From Sinohyriopsis cumingii (lineage: Eukaryota; Mollusca; Bivalvia; Unionida; Unionidae), in contig JAPYKE020000506.1 of NCBI GenBank assembly GCA_028554795.2, positions 108,904 to 172,903 of the forward strand: a stretch of 64,000 bases of DNA, written 5' to 3'. Numbering within the stretch: position 1 is the first letter of the stretch; each line of letters opens with the position of its first letter. The translations under genes and the position numbers were made by a program. The notes beneath the pieces were generated by a model that saw only the letters and a list, made by a program, of their open reading frames with translations, did not search any database and had not been told where the DNA came from. Positions 26,411 to 40,800 of the stretch are shown here, one piece after another.

Positions 26411-29400
26411 CTGGAATTAGCAAAATCGAATTATATCTACACGCCCCTTGATTGTATGGATGACACTGTAGCATTACTTTCCGAAGAGTTCTAATTGAAT
26501 TTACATGTCAGTTGCTTGTTACGACATGGTACAATGAATGTTAACCAATGGAGCAATACTGCATACAATTTGAAAGATGTTACTTTGCTTTAGTTTCTTT
26601 GTAAAATATTGAAATTAAGTTTGTATTCAATCTAAAAAGGCTGAAAATTACATTTAGCCTAAGACACAAACAGCACGAGTTGATGTTTATGCTTTCACAT
26701 TAGCTATTGTGATAATGAAATACTATATATTACTGTTGCACATGGGATGAAAGAGTGTTAATATACAGTAATGTCTCCTCCTTTAAGGATAAAGGTCTTA
26801 TAAGCAGTAATCCGCTTTCCCGCGCATTCGATGTTAATTATCTTAAGCCAGTAGCATTTTCACCATATAGGATACATTCCAAACGTGTTCCACATGTATA
26901 ACGAAGTACTTTACTGATCGGTTAATAACCACTTTTATGCAAAGTTTCTACATTGAATTGTATCTGATCCACATTGGAGAATTTGAAAGCTACACTACCG
27001 ATGTGTCATACACTGAAATGTTACAATGAACCTTTAATGGTGGTTATTGCTCGTTCCACTCCAGGCTGAACAGAAACCATAACTCAGAAATAAATGTAGC
27101 TTATTCCTTGTGTGAAATCAGGCAGTACTGGCAAAGCAATAGAGAAACTTCATGCAAAAGTCATTGACTGATACATAAAGCACTTAAGCGGTGATGCTGT
27201 CTGGGTGTGTGCTTTCGAGAATCTTGCCAAATTTGTACAAATTTATACACTTGGAGAACACTGATGCGTGAGAACTCCCACAAATTATTCAGAAATTAGT
27301 TAAAAGTCACGCATATAAAAATGTGCTCGGTGAAGTATGGAGATAGCAGTGAGTGATTTTGAGCCCACAAATGGTGCTGAATATGAGCCAATTGTACATG
27401 TTAACGGATGGATAAAAACAGATGACATGACAGTCAATCTCGCTTTCAGCAGTATTTCGAAATTACATATAGAAAGGGCAGAACCACTGAAATTAATTTA
27501 AAATACAGACAAGTTTTAAGTTGAAGGCAATTTTCATTTTTTTATCAATCAATTTAGCCCTGTTGATCTAATAGTACAAAACCATATATCCACATCAGGG
27601 TTCAGATGAACTAAATAAATAAGGATGAAAACAAATTAAATCAAGCAGACTATGGCATTGATGGACTAAAAATCCCAATACAGCATTACCGAACAGATGA
27701 GAAATCCGGCATAGTAGTCAGTTAACTACTGATTCAAGAAAGTAAGTTTATGTTTGTGACAAATCCTATTTTGGAGCAGATGTGTCCAAAAGATAATATG
27801 TGAGCTCTGGAAAATTGATTTTGTTGGTATTCATCCTCATTCCCATGCCCAGATTAGTTCTAGATGTAACTTTCAATGTAAGACGAAACAACATTATTTC
27901 TTCTGATTTAAAGATAACATTATAATGTCTTCCATATTTAAGAGAGACATGAAATTGGTAATAAGATGTTTTCAGTGCCATCATGCAGTACAAAACAAAG
28001 GGCCTGGTGGCTAAAGCGAGTTAAATGGAGCCACAATTAAATGGCCTAAAATGCTGAATAAAACTCACTGTCAACCAGCAGGTACCCTGTATGACATTTT
28101 ATATATCTTGCCATTGATAAGAATTGCATATAAATATATAATAAATATACGCCTAACTGTAATCTGCATACTGGAAATACACCCAGTATGTCAACATACA
28201 CAAAAGGGAACCACCTACCTTCCAAACATGGAAAGACTATCAAGTGAACGTGCATCAAAATGTATAATGTATCATACTGCAGACTGTATTGTGAATTGTA
28301 TCGATACGTGTCACAGGTGTATTGTTTCACCACTAGTATACAGATCACGTGTACTTTCTGACCCCACGCAAATTGGGTGAAAAAAAAAACGGGTCCAAAA
28401 GATTAGGTTTTTCCCTCTGTATTTTGTAGTGTAACTAAAACGTCCAGATTATTTGGTATCATTGTAGAGCTACATCTGTCTACTTCTATAATACCACCCA
28501 CTTTAGTGATCATACATGACCTTGATGCTACAGAGCTCAGCAGTAAGCTACTACCTCCTGCCACGTAAATGCGGTGCCAGGGGTTAACGAGCTAAACCAC
28601 TGAATCTTGAAACAATCATTGATACTCTTACAACTTTTCCAGTTTTTGGAGATCAAATGCCTCCTTCTTCCAGTTAAATCTTGGAATGAGAACATAACCC
28701 CTCAGTTCCTCTCATCATGTTTGAACTGGGTAATACACAACAAATATTCTGATTTAGCACTAGAATAAAGTCACCATATGAAGATTTCTGTTCATGAGAG
28801 AAGGTCAATACCTGAGAGCCATACAGTGACCATAAACCTGAGTGGTGAAACTATCAATAACATTGTAAACATTTATGAAAAAAACTCTAACAATGATAAC
28901 TCTATGGACCAAATTACAATGTGATGCTGAATCTGCTGAATCATGTTCAGCACTTATTTATGTGGAAACCCAGAAAACCACACATAATGAACCATATTGT
29001 TATGGAATAAAGAGAGTATATGATGCTTCTAAATAATTTACCTACTGACAGCGCAGACAGACTTGACAATTATATCATTTTTGAGATTTGAAATGCATTG
29101 TGGATGATAAGTGTAAAGATGTAATGTTAATTCAACAGGTATTAAACAGGTCACAAAGTTGTTGATTTTGTATAGTGCGATAATATCTTACTGCAGATTG
29201 TATTACATTTTTATTTTAAATGTATGATACTGACTGTGCAGTTGTGATGTTGCACTTGAAGCATTACTACCATCACTACATGTATATGACATTCGACCCC
29301 CAGGTACAATATCAGGTTCAGTGACTGTTGTCTGGTGAATTTGCACTAAATCCAAATGCAAAGTCTGCAAAGTCTAACGATGATAATGCTGCACTGCTGA

Positions 29401-31237
29401 CAGTATAGAAATTGTTTCCATTTTCTTTGTATTTATACACAGCAGTCAGTACTTCAAAGGTCATCAGTTTTCTCTGAAGTCTCAGGAAAACTATTGTATT
29501 GGTACATTTAAAGACCCAGAAGGATTAAGCGTCGTTTAATTAATTGTAGCTGTTTTTGCTTGCGTCTTCAGAGGTTGGTTGCTTGTTGGTACAGTCCGGT
29601 AGCATGATTGAGTGTATCACAGCATACAGTACTCAGGCCCGATGTCAACATAAAGGGATTATGATGTAACAATGCACTGTAAAGATGGGTTTGTCAATAC
29701 GAACAAAGGAATTGTTTATGTAACAGATAAATTCCAGTGCATTGTGCATCCAAGTCTGTGGCTTCCTTTCATGGTCCTTTTGAATGTCTCCACTCCAATT
29801 CCATGATTATATGTACAAATTAAAGAGCCAAAAAGGTTGCCGCCCAAAAAATTACCAGATGGTATATTTTTCGCCAATAAGGAAAATTAATCGCACTATG
29901 TGACATTGCCATAGCCCAGGACGATCCCTGCTTTATGTTTGCTACGGCAACCCAAGTAAATCTATAACTAATTTTTTTTTTGTCAGTACGATTAGTATTT
30001 GTTACTTATTAATGAACTTTAAGTGAATAAAATTATATTTTATAGGGAGAAAATTTCTGAATAATAATTAAAGAAATATTGCATCATCGTAATAACTGAA
30101 CTGTAGAGACATGTTTGAAAGTAACGTTTTAATTATCTAGGCCTAACAGTAATGAATTGAGGATATGTGATATGTAGGCAAAAAGTAAGTGGCCATGTAC
30201 ACATTCAGAAGAATTATATTTGATGGAACAGTATACACTATATTTGATTTTTTTGTCGAAAAATACTTTTTCACCGTTTTTCTCTATTTGGTTGCTATGG
30301 TAAACATGAACACACATCAATTTCACCGACATCTAAGTGCTAGCAATCTGCATGCATATATGCATCACTGTATATAATTTCACAGCAATCTGATTATAAA
30401 TAATAGTTCTGAAGCTGTTATATGGATTTGGCCCAAAACGTCTGTATTGTTCTCAATCAATTCAGCATTAAGAGATAGGGCGTTAGAAATAAATCTGCAC
30501 TGGTTTTAAGGTCAAGCAAAACAACACAGCACTAATCCTCTCCATCAGCACTGAGATGTGTTATGGTTTTGAGAAATCACATGAGCTTTATTGTACTTGA
30601 ATTGGTATCTAAATACATTACAATATGCTTTAAAAGAATACAACATGAAGCTTAATATTATTCTACATGACTTTGTATCTCTTTAGCCTTGCTAGACATT
30701 ATTTTACAAAATGAAATACACAAAGTGAACAAACATAATTTAATTCACATTAACTAAAATTACTGCTATATGATTAACTGTTATTTTGTTATTTTCTCCC
30801 TGCCCCAACATGTATACATGTACTGATGGAGGTTTTGGTCATTCTTGCTATACCATAGTTCACTATATAACGTGGTTCATTCAATTCATTAAAATTGCAA
30901 TAATTTCTGCAAAACAAATGGTTCAGTGTATACGAAGCTCAATAGTTATGGATTTCAACTACCACACTGACATTATAAAGAGGGAGAGCTGAATATGAAC
31001 TTTTCTAAAGACATGAAGTGTTGTTCTTACCCTGTGCTGTTTAATCCACTCGTGTATGAACTTTATGCTGGACTCAAACTCCTTATACTGCTTCAACTTT
31101 CTGATGAGAAGAAAATTTCAGGTATTTAAACTTCCTTCGCTGTGATAGAGAAAAGAAACAGCTATCTCATTTTTTTTGTGCCACTGGTATCTTTACTACA
31201 TAATCGAATTTATATGCTGCAGAATTGTATTCCTTTT

Positions 31238-31423
31238 ATTTTTGTTCGGTGTTTTACAGCACAGCAGTACAATTTATTTTATGCCAATACAATTGGAGTA
31301 AAGTTTCTTACCCATGAACACACCATGGTAGCTGATCTGGGCTGATCCTATGGCAAGATTTGAACTCACACTATTGTTATGGGTCGCAAGTCCATCATGC
31401 TAATGTCTAAGCCAACATGGAAT
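31238..31423 (-). mobile_element. tRNA-derived SINE-like element, unit 6
   Basis: C-form copy with the B box at 31357-31367. The offset is one base more than expected because of the C inserted at 30915. Confidence 0.6.
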
Positions 31424-31802
31424 TTAACTTCATTTGTCACCTTATATGAAATACTGCAGGACGCAACTTGGATATTTTATAAGTGTGCAGAATTATGAAC
31501 TTTAGAAGACAAGTAAAACAGCCAGACACTATCAACCTTGGACTGAATTAGCTTGTAATTGGAATTATTTCAGCTTTACAAATGTCTTATAATACCTGTA
31601 CATTTATGACAAGTAGTACTGGAAATAATGTTAAGATATGTAATAAATGGGCAAATCAACTTGTAAAGTTCAAGAAATTTAAACAATTGAACATACAGAA
31701 CAATGCCACTATTTTAAAGTACCAGTCCAAAACTAATATTGATACGATAAATAAAAATTGACAAAACTGCACATTATGAATACTGAATGTTATTCATTCT
31801 GC

Positions 31803-32126
31803 TTACTCCCAAAGTTGTTGGATATAACCGTCCATCTCATTTTTCCTGTCTTTGAGTATCCCCATTAACGCATCAACTTTCATCTGAACTTCCTGCCTCC
31901 CTGCCTGCTGCACTGCATTAAACAATATCAGCTCTTTGATCTGAGCTGCATGTTTTATTTCTGTGACCTGGCTTGTACTTTTTGGATCTACAATCTCACC
32001 TGCAGTTTTTGTGTCTGCTATCTGACCTTCACTTTTTGTGCCTGCAATCTGGCTTGCACTTTCTGTTTCTGCGATCTGACCCACGGTTTTTGTGTCTGCT
32101 TTACCTTCACACAGGACAATATCAGT
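31803..32126 (-). other. Open frame with 9-residue repeats, unit 6
   Basis: NEMDG form, uninterrupted; untouched by the insertion and nonsense change found elsewhere in this unit. Confidence 0.3.
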
Positions 32127-35100
32127 CTGGAATTAGCAAAATCGAATTATATCTACACGCCCCTTGATTGTATGGATGACACTGTAGCATTACTTTCCGA
32201 AGAGTTCTAATTGAATTTACATGTCAGTTGCTTGTTACGACATGGTACAATGAATGTTAACCAATGGAGCAATACTGCATACAATTTGAAAGATGTTACT
32301 TTGCTTTAGTTTCTTTGTAAAATATTGAAATTAAGTTTGTATTCAATCTAAAAAGGCTGAAAATTACATTTAGCCTAAGACACAAACAGCACGAGTTGAT
32401 GTTTATGCTTTCACATTAGCTATTGTGATAATGAAATACTATATATTACTGTTGCACATGGGATGAAAGAGTGTTAATATACAGTAATGTCTCCTCCTTT
32501 AAGGATAAAGGTCTTATAAGCAGTAATCCGCTTTCCCGCGCATTCGATGTTAATTATCTTAAGCCAGTAGCATTTTCACCATATAGGATACATTCCAAAC
32601 GTGTTCCACATGTATAACGAAGTACTTTACTGATCGGTTAATAACCACTTTTATGCAAAGTTTCTACATTGAATTGTATCTGATCCACATTGGAGAATTT
32701 GAAAGCTACACTACCGATGTGTCATACACTGAAATGTTACAATGAACCTTTAATGGTGGTTATTGCTCGTTCCACTCCAGGCTGAACAGAAACCATAACT
32801 CAGAAATAAATGTAGCTTATTCCTTGTGTGAAATCAGGCAGTACTGGCAAAGCAATAGAGAAACTTCATGCAAAAGTCATTGACTGATACATAAAGCACT
32901 TAAGCGGTGATGCTGTCTGGGTGTGTGCTTTCGAGAATCTTGCCAAATTTGTACAAATTTATACACTTGGAGAACACTGATGCGTGAGAACTCCCACAAA
33001 TTATTCAGAAATTAGTTAAAAGTCACGCATATAAAAATGTGCTCGGTGAAGTATGGAGATAGCAGTGAGTGATTTTGAGCCCACAAATGGTGCTGAATAT
33101 GAGCCAATTGTACATGTTAACGGATGGATAAAAACAGATGACATGACAGTCAATCTCGCTTTCAGCAGTATTTCGAAATTACATATAGAAAGGGCAGAAC
33201 CACTGAAATTAATTTAAAATACAGACAAGTTTTAAGTTGAAGGCAATTTTCATTTTTTTATCAATCAATTTAGCCCTGTTGATCTAATAGTACAAAACCA
33301 TATATCCACATCAGGGTTCAGATGAACTAAATAAATAAGGATGAAAACAAATTAAATCAAGCAGACTATGGCATTGATGGACTAAAAATCCCAATACAGC
33401 ATTACCGAACAGATGAGAAATCCGGCATAGTAGTCAGTTAACTACTGATTCAAGAAAGTAAGTTTATGTTTGTGACAAATCCTATTTTGGAGCAGATGTG
33501 TCCAAAAGATAATATGTGAGCTCTGGAAAATTGATTTTGTTGGTATTCATCCTCATTCCCATGCCCAGATTAGTTCTAGATGTAACTTTCAATGTAAGAC
33601 GAAACAACATTATTTCTTCTGATTTAAAGATAACATTATAATGTCTTCCATATTTAAGAGAGACATGAAATTGGTAATAAGATGTTTTCAGTGCCATCAT
33701 GCAGTACAAAACAAAGGGCCTGGTGGCTAAAGCGAGTTAAATGGAGCCACAATTAAATGGCCTAAAATGCTGAATAAAACTCACTGTCAACCAGCAGGTA
33801 CCCTGTATGACATTTTATATATCTTGCCATTGATAAGAATTGCATATAAATATATAATAAATATACGCCTAACTGTAATCTGCATACTGGAAATACACCC
33901 AGTATGTCAACATACACAAAAGGGAACCACCTACCTTCCAAACATGGAAAGACTATCAAGTGAACGTGCATCAAAATGTATAATGTATCATACTGCAGAC
34001 TGTATTGTGAATTGTATCGATACGTGTCACAGGTGTATTGTTTCACCACTAGTATACAGATCACGTGTACTTTCTGACCCCACGCAAATTGGGTGAAAAA
34101 AAAAACGGGTCCAAAAGATTAGGTTTTTCCCTCTGTATTTTGTAGTGTAACTAAAACGTCCAGATTATTTGGTATCATTGTAGAGCTACATCTGTCTACT
34201 TCTATAATACCACCCACTTTAGTGATCATACATGACCTTGATGCTACAGAGCTCAGCAGTAAGCTACTACCTCCTGCCACGTAAATGCGGTGCCAGGGGT
34301 TAACGAGCTAAACCACTGAATCTTGAAACAATCATTGATACTCTTACAACTTTTCCAGTTTTTGGAGATCAAATGCCTCCTTCTTCCAGTTAAATCTTGG
34401 AATGAGAACATAACCCCTCAGTTCCTCTCATCATGTTTGAACTGGGTAATACACAACAAATATTCTGATTTAGCACTAGAATAAAGTCACCATATGAAGA
34501 TTTCTGTTCATGAGAGAAGGTCAATACCTGAGAGCCATACAGTGACCATAAACCTGAGTGGTGAAACTATCAATAACATTGTAAACATTTATGAAAAAAA
34601 CTCTAACAATGATAACTCTATGGACCAAATTACAATGTGATGCTGAATCTGCTGAATCATGCTCAGCACTTATTTATGTGGAAACCCAGAAAACCACACA
34701 TAATGAACCATATTGTTATGGAATAAAGAGAGTATATGATGCTTCTAAATAATTTACCTACTGACAGCGCAGACAGACTTGACAATTATATCATTTTTGA
34801 GATTTGAAATGCATTGTGGATGATAAGTGTAAAGATGTAATGTTAATTCAACAGGTATTAAACAGGTCACAAAGTTGTTGATTTTGTATAGTGCGATAAT
34901 ATCTTACTGCAGATTGTATTACATTTTTATTTTAAATGTATGATACTGACTGTGCAGTTGTGATGTTGCACTTGAAGCATTACTACCATCACTACATGTA
35001 TATGACATTCGACCCCCAGGTACAATATCAGGTTCAGTGACTGTTGTCTGGTGAATTTGCACTAAATCCAAATGCAAAGTCTGCAAAGTCTAACGATGAT

Positions 35101-36952
35101 AATGCTGCACTGCTGACAGTATAGAAATTGTTTCCATTTTCTTTGTATTTATACACAGCAGTCAGTACTTCAAAGGTCATCAGTTTTCTCTGAAGTCTCA
35201 GGAAAACTATTGTATTGGTACATTTAAAGACCCAGAAGGATTAAGCGTCGTTTAATTAATTGTAGCTGTTTTTGCTTGCGTCTTCAGAGGTCGGTTGCTT
35301 GTTGGTACAGTCCGGTAGCATGATTGAGTGTATCACAGCATACAGTACTCAGGCCCGATGTCAACATAAAGGGATTATGATGTAACAATGCACTGTAAAG
35401 ATGGGTTTGTCAATACGAACAAAGGAATTGTTTATGTAACAGATAAATTCCAGTGCATTGTGCATCCAAGTCTGTGGCTTCCTTTCATGGTCCTTTTGAA
35501 TGTCTCCACTCCAATTCCATGATTATATGTACAAATTAAAGAGCCAAAAAGGTTGCCGCCCAAAAAATTACCAGATGGTATATTTTTCGCCAATAAGGAA
35601 AATTAATCGCACTATGTGACATTGCCATAGCCCAGGACGATCCCTGCTTTATGTTTGCTACGGCAACCCAAGTAAATCTATAACTAATTTTTTTTTTGTC
35701 AGTACGATTAGTATTTGTTACTTATTAATGAACTTTAAGTGAATAAAATTATATTTTATAGGGAGAAAATTTCTGAATAATAATTAAAGAAATATTGCAT
35801 CATCGTAATAACTGAACTGTAGAGACATGTTTGAAAGTAACGTTTTAATTATCTAGGCCTAACAGTAATGAATTGAGGATATGTGATATGTAGGCAAAAA
35901 GTAAGTGGCCATGTACACATTCAGAAGAATTATATTTGATGGAACAGTATACACTATATTTGATTTTTTTGTCGAAAAATACTTTTTCACCGTTTTTCTC
36001 TATTTGGTTGCTATGGTAAACATGAACACACATCAATTTCACCGACATCTAAGTGCTAGCAATCTGCATGCATATATGCATCACTGTATAGAATTTCACA
36101 GCAATCTGATTATAAATAATAGTTCTGAAGCTGTTATATGGATTTGGCCCAAAACGTCTGTATTGTTCTCAATCAATTCAGCATTAAGAGATAGGGCGTT
36201 AGAAATAAATCTGCACTGGTTTTAAGGTCAAGCAAAACAACACAGCACTAATCCTCTCCATCAGCACTGAGATGTGTTATGGTTTTGAGAAATCACATGA
36301 GCTTTATTGTACTTGAATTGGTATCTAAATACATTACAATATGCTTTAAAAGAATACAACATGAAGCTTAATATTATTCTACATGACTTTGTATCTCTTT
36401 AGCCTTGCTAGACATTATTTTACAAAATGAAATACACAAAGTGAACAAACATAATTTAATTCACATTAACTAAAATTACTGCTATATGATTAACTGTTAT
36501 TTTGTTATTTTCTCCCTGCCCCAACATGTATACATGTACTGATGGAGGTTTTGGTCATTCTTGCTATACCATAGTTCACTATATAACGTGGTTCATTCAA
36601 TTCATTAAAATTTCAATAATTTCTGCAAAAAAATGGTTCAGTGTATACGAAGCTCAATAGTTATGGATTTCAACTACCACACTGACATTATAAAGAGGGA
36701 GAGCTGAATATGAACTTTTCTAAAGACATGAAGTGTTGTTCTTACCCTGTGCTGTTTAATCCACTCGTGTATGAACTTTATGCTGGACTCAAACTCCTTA
36801 TACTGCTTCAACTTTCTGATGAGAAGAAAATTTCAGGTATTTAAACTTCCTTCGTTGTGATAGAGAAAAGAAACAGCTATCTCATTTTTTTTGTGCCACT
36901 GGTATCTTTACTACATAATCGAATTTATATGCTGCAGAATTGTATTCCTTTT

Positions 36953-37138
36953 ATTTTTGTTCGGTGTTTTACAGCACAGCAGTACAATTTATTTTATGCC
37001 AATACAATTGGAGTAAAGTTTCTTACCCATGAACACACCATGGTAGCTGATCTGGGCTGATCCTATGGCAAGATTTGAACTCACACTATTGTTATGGGTC
37101 GCAAGTCCATCATGCTAATGTCTAAGCCAACATGGAAT
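36953..37138 (-). mobile_element. tRNA-derived SINE-like element, unit 7
   Basis: C-form copy with intact boxes; no private change seen. Confidence 0.6.
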
Positions 37139-37517
37139 TTAACTTCATTTGTCACCTTATATGAAATACTGCAGGACGCAACTTGGATATTTTATAAGTG
37201 TGCAGAATTATGAACTTTAGAAGACAAGTAAAACAGCCAGACACTATCAACCTTGGACTGAATTAGCTTGTAATTGGAATTATTTCAGCTTTACAAATGT
37301 CTTATAATACCTGTACATTTATGACAAGTAGTACTGGAAATAATGTTAAGATATGTAATAAATGGGCAAATCAACTTGTAAAGTTCAAGAAATTTAAACA
37401 ATTGAACATACAGAACAATGCCACTATTTTAAAGTACCAGTCCAAAACTAATATTGATACGATAAATAAAAATTGACAAAACTGCACATTATGAATACTG
37501 AATGTTATTCATTCTGC

Positions 37518-37841
37518 TTACTCCCAAAGTTGTTGGATATAACCGTCCATCTCATTTTTCCTGTCTTTGAGTATCCCCATTAACGCATCAACTTTCATCT
37601 GAACTTCCTGCCTCCCTGCCTGCTGCACTGCATTAAACAATATCAGCTCTTTGATCTGAGCTGCATGTTTTATTTCTGTGACCTGGCTTGTACTTTTTGG
37701 ATCTACAATCTCACCTGCAGTTTTTGTGTCTGCTATCTGACCTTCACTTTTTGTGCCTGCAATCTGGCTTGCACTTTCTGTTTCTGCGATCTGACCCACG
37801 GTTTTTGTGTCTGCTTTACCTTCACACAGGACAATATCAGT
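37518..37841 (-). other. Open frame with 9-residue repeats, unit 7
   Basis: NEMDG form, uninterrupted. Confidence 0.3.
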
Positions 37842-40800
37842 CTGGAATTAGCAAAATCGAATTATATCTACACGCCCCTTGATTGTATGGATGACACTGT
37901 AGCATTACTTTCCGAAGAGTTCTAATTGAATTTACATGTCAGTTGCTTGTTACGACATGGTACAATGAATGTTAACCAATGGAGCAATACTGCATACAAT
38001 TTGAAAGATGTTACTTTGCTTTAGTTTCTTTGTAAAATATTGAAATTAAGTTTGTATTCAATCTAAAAAGGCTGAAAATTACATTTAGCCTAAGACACAA
38101 ACAGCACGAGTTGATGTTTATGCTTTCACATTAGCTATTGTGATAATGAAATACTATATATTACTGTTGCACATGGGATGAAAGAGTGTTAATATACAGT
38201 AATGTCTCCTCCTTTAAGGATAAAGGTCTTATAAGCAGTAATCCGCTTTCCCGCGCATTCGATGTTAATTATCTTAAGCCAGTAGCATTTTCACCATATA
38301 GGATACATTCCAAACGTGTTCCACATGTATAACGAAGTACTTTACTGATCGGTTAATAACCACTTTTATGCAAAGTTTCTACATTGAATTATATCTGATC
38401 CACATTGGAGAATTTGAAAGCTACACTACCGATGTGTCATACACTGAAATGTTACAATGAACCTTTAATGGTGGTTATTGCTCGTTCCACTCCAGGCTGA
38501 ACAGAAACCATAACTCAGAAATAAATGTAGCTTATTCCTTGTGTGAAATCAGGCAGTACTGGCAAAGCAATAGAGAAACTTCATGCAAAAGTCATTGACT
38601 GATACATAAAGCACTTAAGCGGTGATGCTGTCTGGGTGTGTGCTTTCGAGAATCTTGCCAAATTTGTACAAATTTATACACTTGGAGAACACTGATGCGT
38701 GAGAACTCCCACAAATTATTCAGAAATTAGTTAAAAGTCACGCATATAAAAATGTGCTCGGTGAAGTATGGAGATAGCAGTGAGTGATTTTGAGCCCACA
38801 AATGGTGCTGAATATGAGCCAATTGTACATGTTAACGGATGGATAAAAACAGATGACATGACAGTCAATCTCGCTTTCAGCAGTATTTCGAAATTACATA
38901 TAGAAAGGGCAGAACCACTGAAATTAATTTAAAATACAGACAAGTTTTAAGTTGAAGGCAATTTTCATTTTTTTATCAATCAATTTAGCCCTGTTGATCT
39001 AATAGTACAAAACCATATATCCACATCAGGGTTCAGATGAACTAAATAAATAAGGATGAAAACAAATTAAATCAAGCAGACTATGGCATTGATGGACTAA
39101 AAATCCCAATACAGCATTACCGAACAGATGAGAAATCCGGCATAGTAGTCAGTTAACTACTGATTCAAGAAAGTAAGTTTATGTTTGTGACAAATCCTAT
39201 TTTGGAGCAGATGTGTCCAAAAGATAATATGTGAGCTCTGGAAAATTGATTTTGTTGGTATTCATCCTCATTCCCATGCCCAGATTAGTTCTAGATGTAA
39301 CTTTCAATGTAAGACGAAACAACATTATTTCTTCTGATTTAAAGATAACATTATAATGTCTTCCATATTTAAGAGAGACATGAAATTGGTAATAAGATGT
39401 TTTCAGTGCCATCATGCAGTACAAAACAAAGGGCCTGGTGGCTAAAGCGAGTTAAATGGAGCCACAATTAAATGGCCTAAAATGCTGAATAAAACTCACT
39501 GTCAACCAGCAGGTACCCTGTATGACATTTTATATATCTTGCCATTGATAAGAATTGCATATAAATATATAATAAATATACGCCTAACTGTAATCTGCAT
39601 ACTGGAAATACACCCAGTATGTCAACATACACAAAAGGGAACCACCTACCTTCCAAACATGGAAAGACTATCAAGTGAACGTGCATCAAAATGTATAATG
39701 TATCATACTGCAGACTGTATTGTGAATTGTATCGATACGTGTCACAGGTGTATTGTTTCACCACTAGTATACAGATCACGTGTACTTTCTGACCCCACGC
39801 AAATTGGGTGAAAAAAAAAACGGGTCCAAAAGATTAGGTTTTTCCCTCTGTATTTTGTAGTGTAACTAAAACGTCCAGATTATTTGGTATCATTGTAGAG
39901 CTACATCTGTCTACTTCTATAATACCACCCACTTTAGTGATCATACATGACCTTGATGCTACAGAGCTCAGCAGTAAGCTACTACCTCCTGCCACGTAAA
40001 TGCGGTGCCAGGGGTTAACGAGCTAAACCACTGAATCTTGAAACAATCATTGATACTCTTACAACTTTTCCAGTTTTTGGAGATCAAATGCCTCCTTCTT
40101 CCAGTTAAATCTTGGAATGAGAACATAACCCCTCAGTTCCTCTCATCATGTTTGAACTGGGTAATACACAACAAATATTCTGATTTAGCACTAGAATAAA
40201 GTCACCATATGAAGATTTCTGTTCATGAGAGAAGGTCAATACCTGAGAGCCATACAGTGACCATAAACCTGAGTGGTGAAACTATCAATAACATTGTAAA
40301 CATTTATGAAAAAAACTCTAACAATGATAACTCTATGGACCAAATTACAATGTGATGCTGAATCTGCTGAATCATGTTCAGCACTTATTTATGTGGAAAC
40401 CCAGAAAACCACACATAATGAACCATATTGTTATGGAATAAAGAGAGTATATGATGCTTCTAAATAATTTACCTACTGACAGCGCAGACAGACTTGACAA
40501 TTATATCATTTTTGAGATTTGAAATGCATTGTGGATGATAAGTGTAAAGATGTAATGTTAATTCAACAGGTATTAAACAGGTCACAAAGTTGTTGATTTT
40601 GTATAGTGCGATAATATCTTACTGCAGATTGTATTACATTTTTATTTTAAATGTATGATACTGACTGTGCAGTTGTGATGTTGCACTTGAAGCATTACTA
40701 CCATCACTACATGTATATGACATTCGACCCCCAGGTACAATATCAGGTTCAGTGACTGTTGTCTGGTGAATTTGCACTAAATCCAAATGCAAAGTCTGCA

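Larger units (their letters stand above)
22863..28577 (+). repeat. Tandem unit 5 (type B with an A1 tract), 5,715 bp
   Basis: Type B markers at the left (ATACAGTGACC, TTTTGCTTGCG, GTCCGGTAGC) and right (CATTCAATTC from 25163, GGTCGCAAG and later) flank an interior with three consecutive A1 bases: C at 24499, A at 24600 and G at 24690. It shares ATGTTCAGC and GAGGTTGGTT with units 6 and 8. TTTACGCTGG near 25347 is private. Confidence 0.97.
28578..34293 (+). repeat. Tandem unit 6 (type B, 6/8 variant), 5,716 bp
   Basis: Shares with unit 8 only: AAAATTGCAATAA (G at 30897), an inserted C at 30915 that makes the unit one base longer, and CTTCGCTGTG (C at 31140). Shares ATGTTCAGC and GAGGTTGGTT with units 5 and 8. 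A private G-to-T change at 30375 creates a stop in a 106-codon plus-strand frame that stays open in the other complete copies. Confidence 0.97.
34294..40008 (+). repeat. Tandem unit 7 (type B consensus), 5,715 bp
   Basis: Close to the consensus of units 7 and 9-12, with ATGCTCAGC and GAGGTCGGTT. A private change gives GAATTATATC near 38388 where other copies have GAATTGTATC. Confidence 0.97.

Noticed and set aside
30786..30992. 68-codon frame seen only in units 6 and 8 (also 42217-42423)
   Set aside because: It exists only because of the one-base insertion shared by these two units; not a gene.
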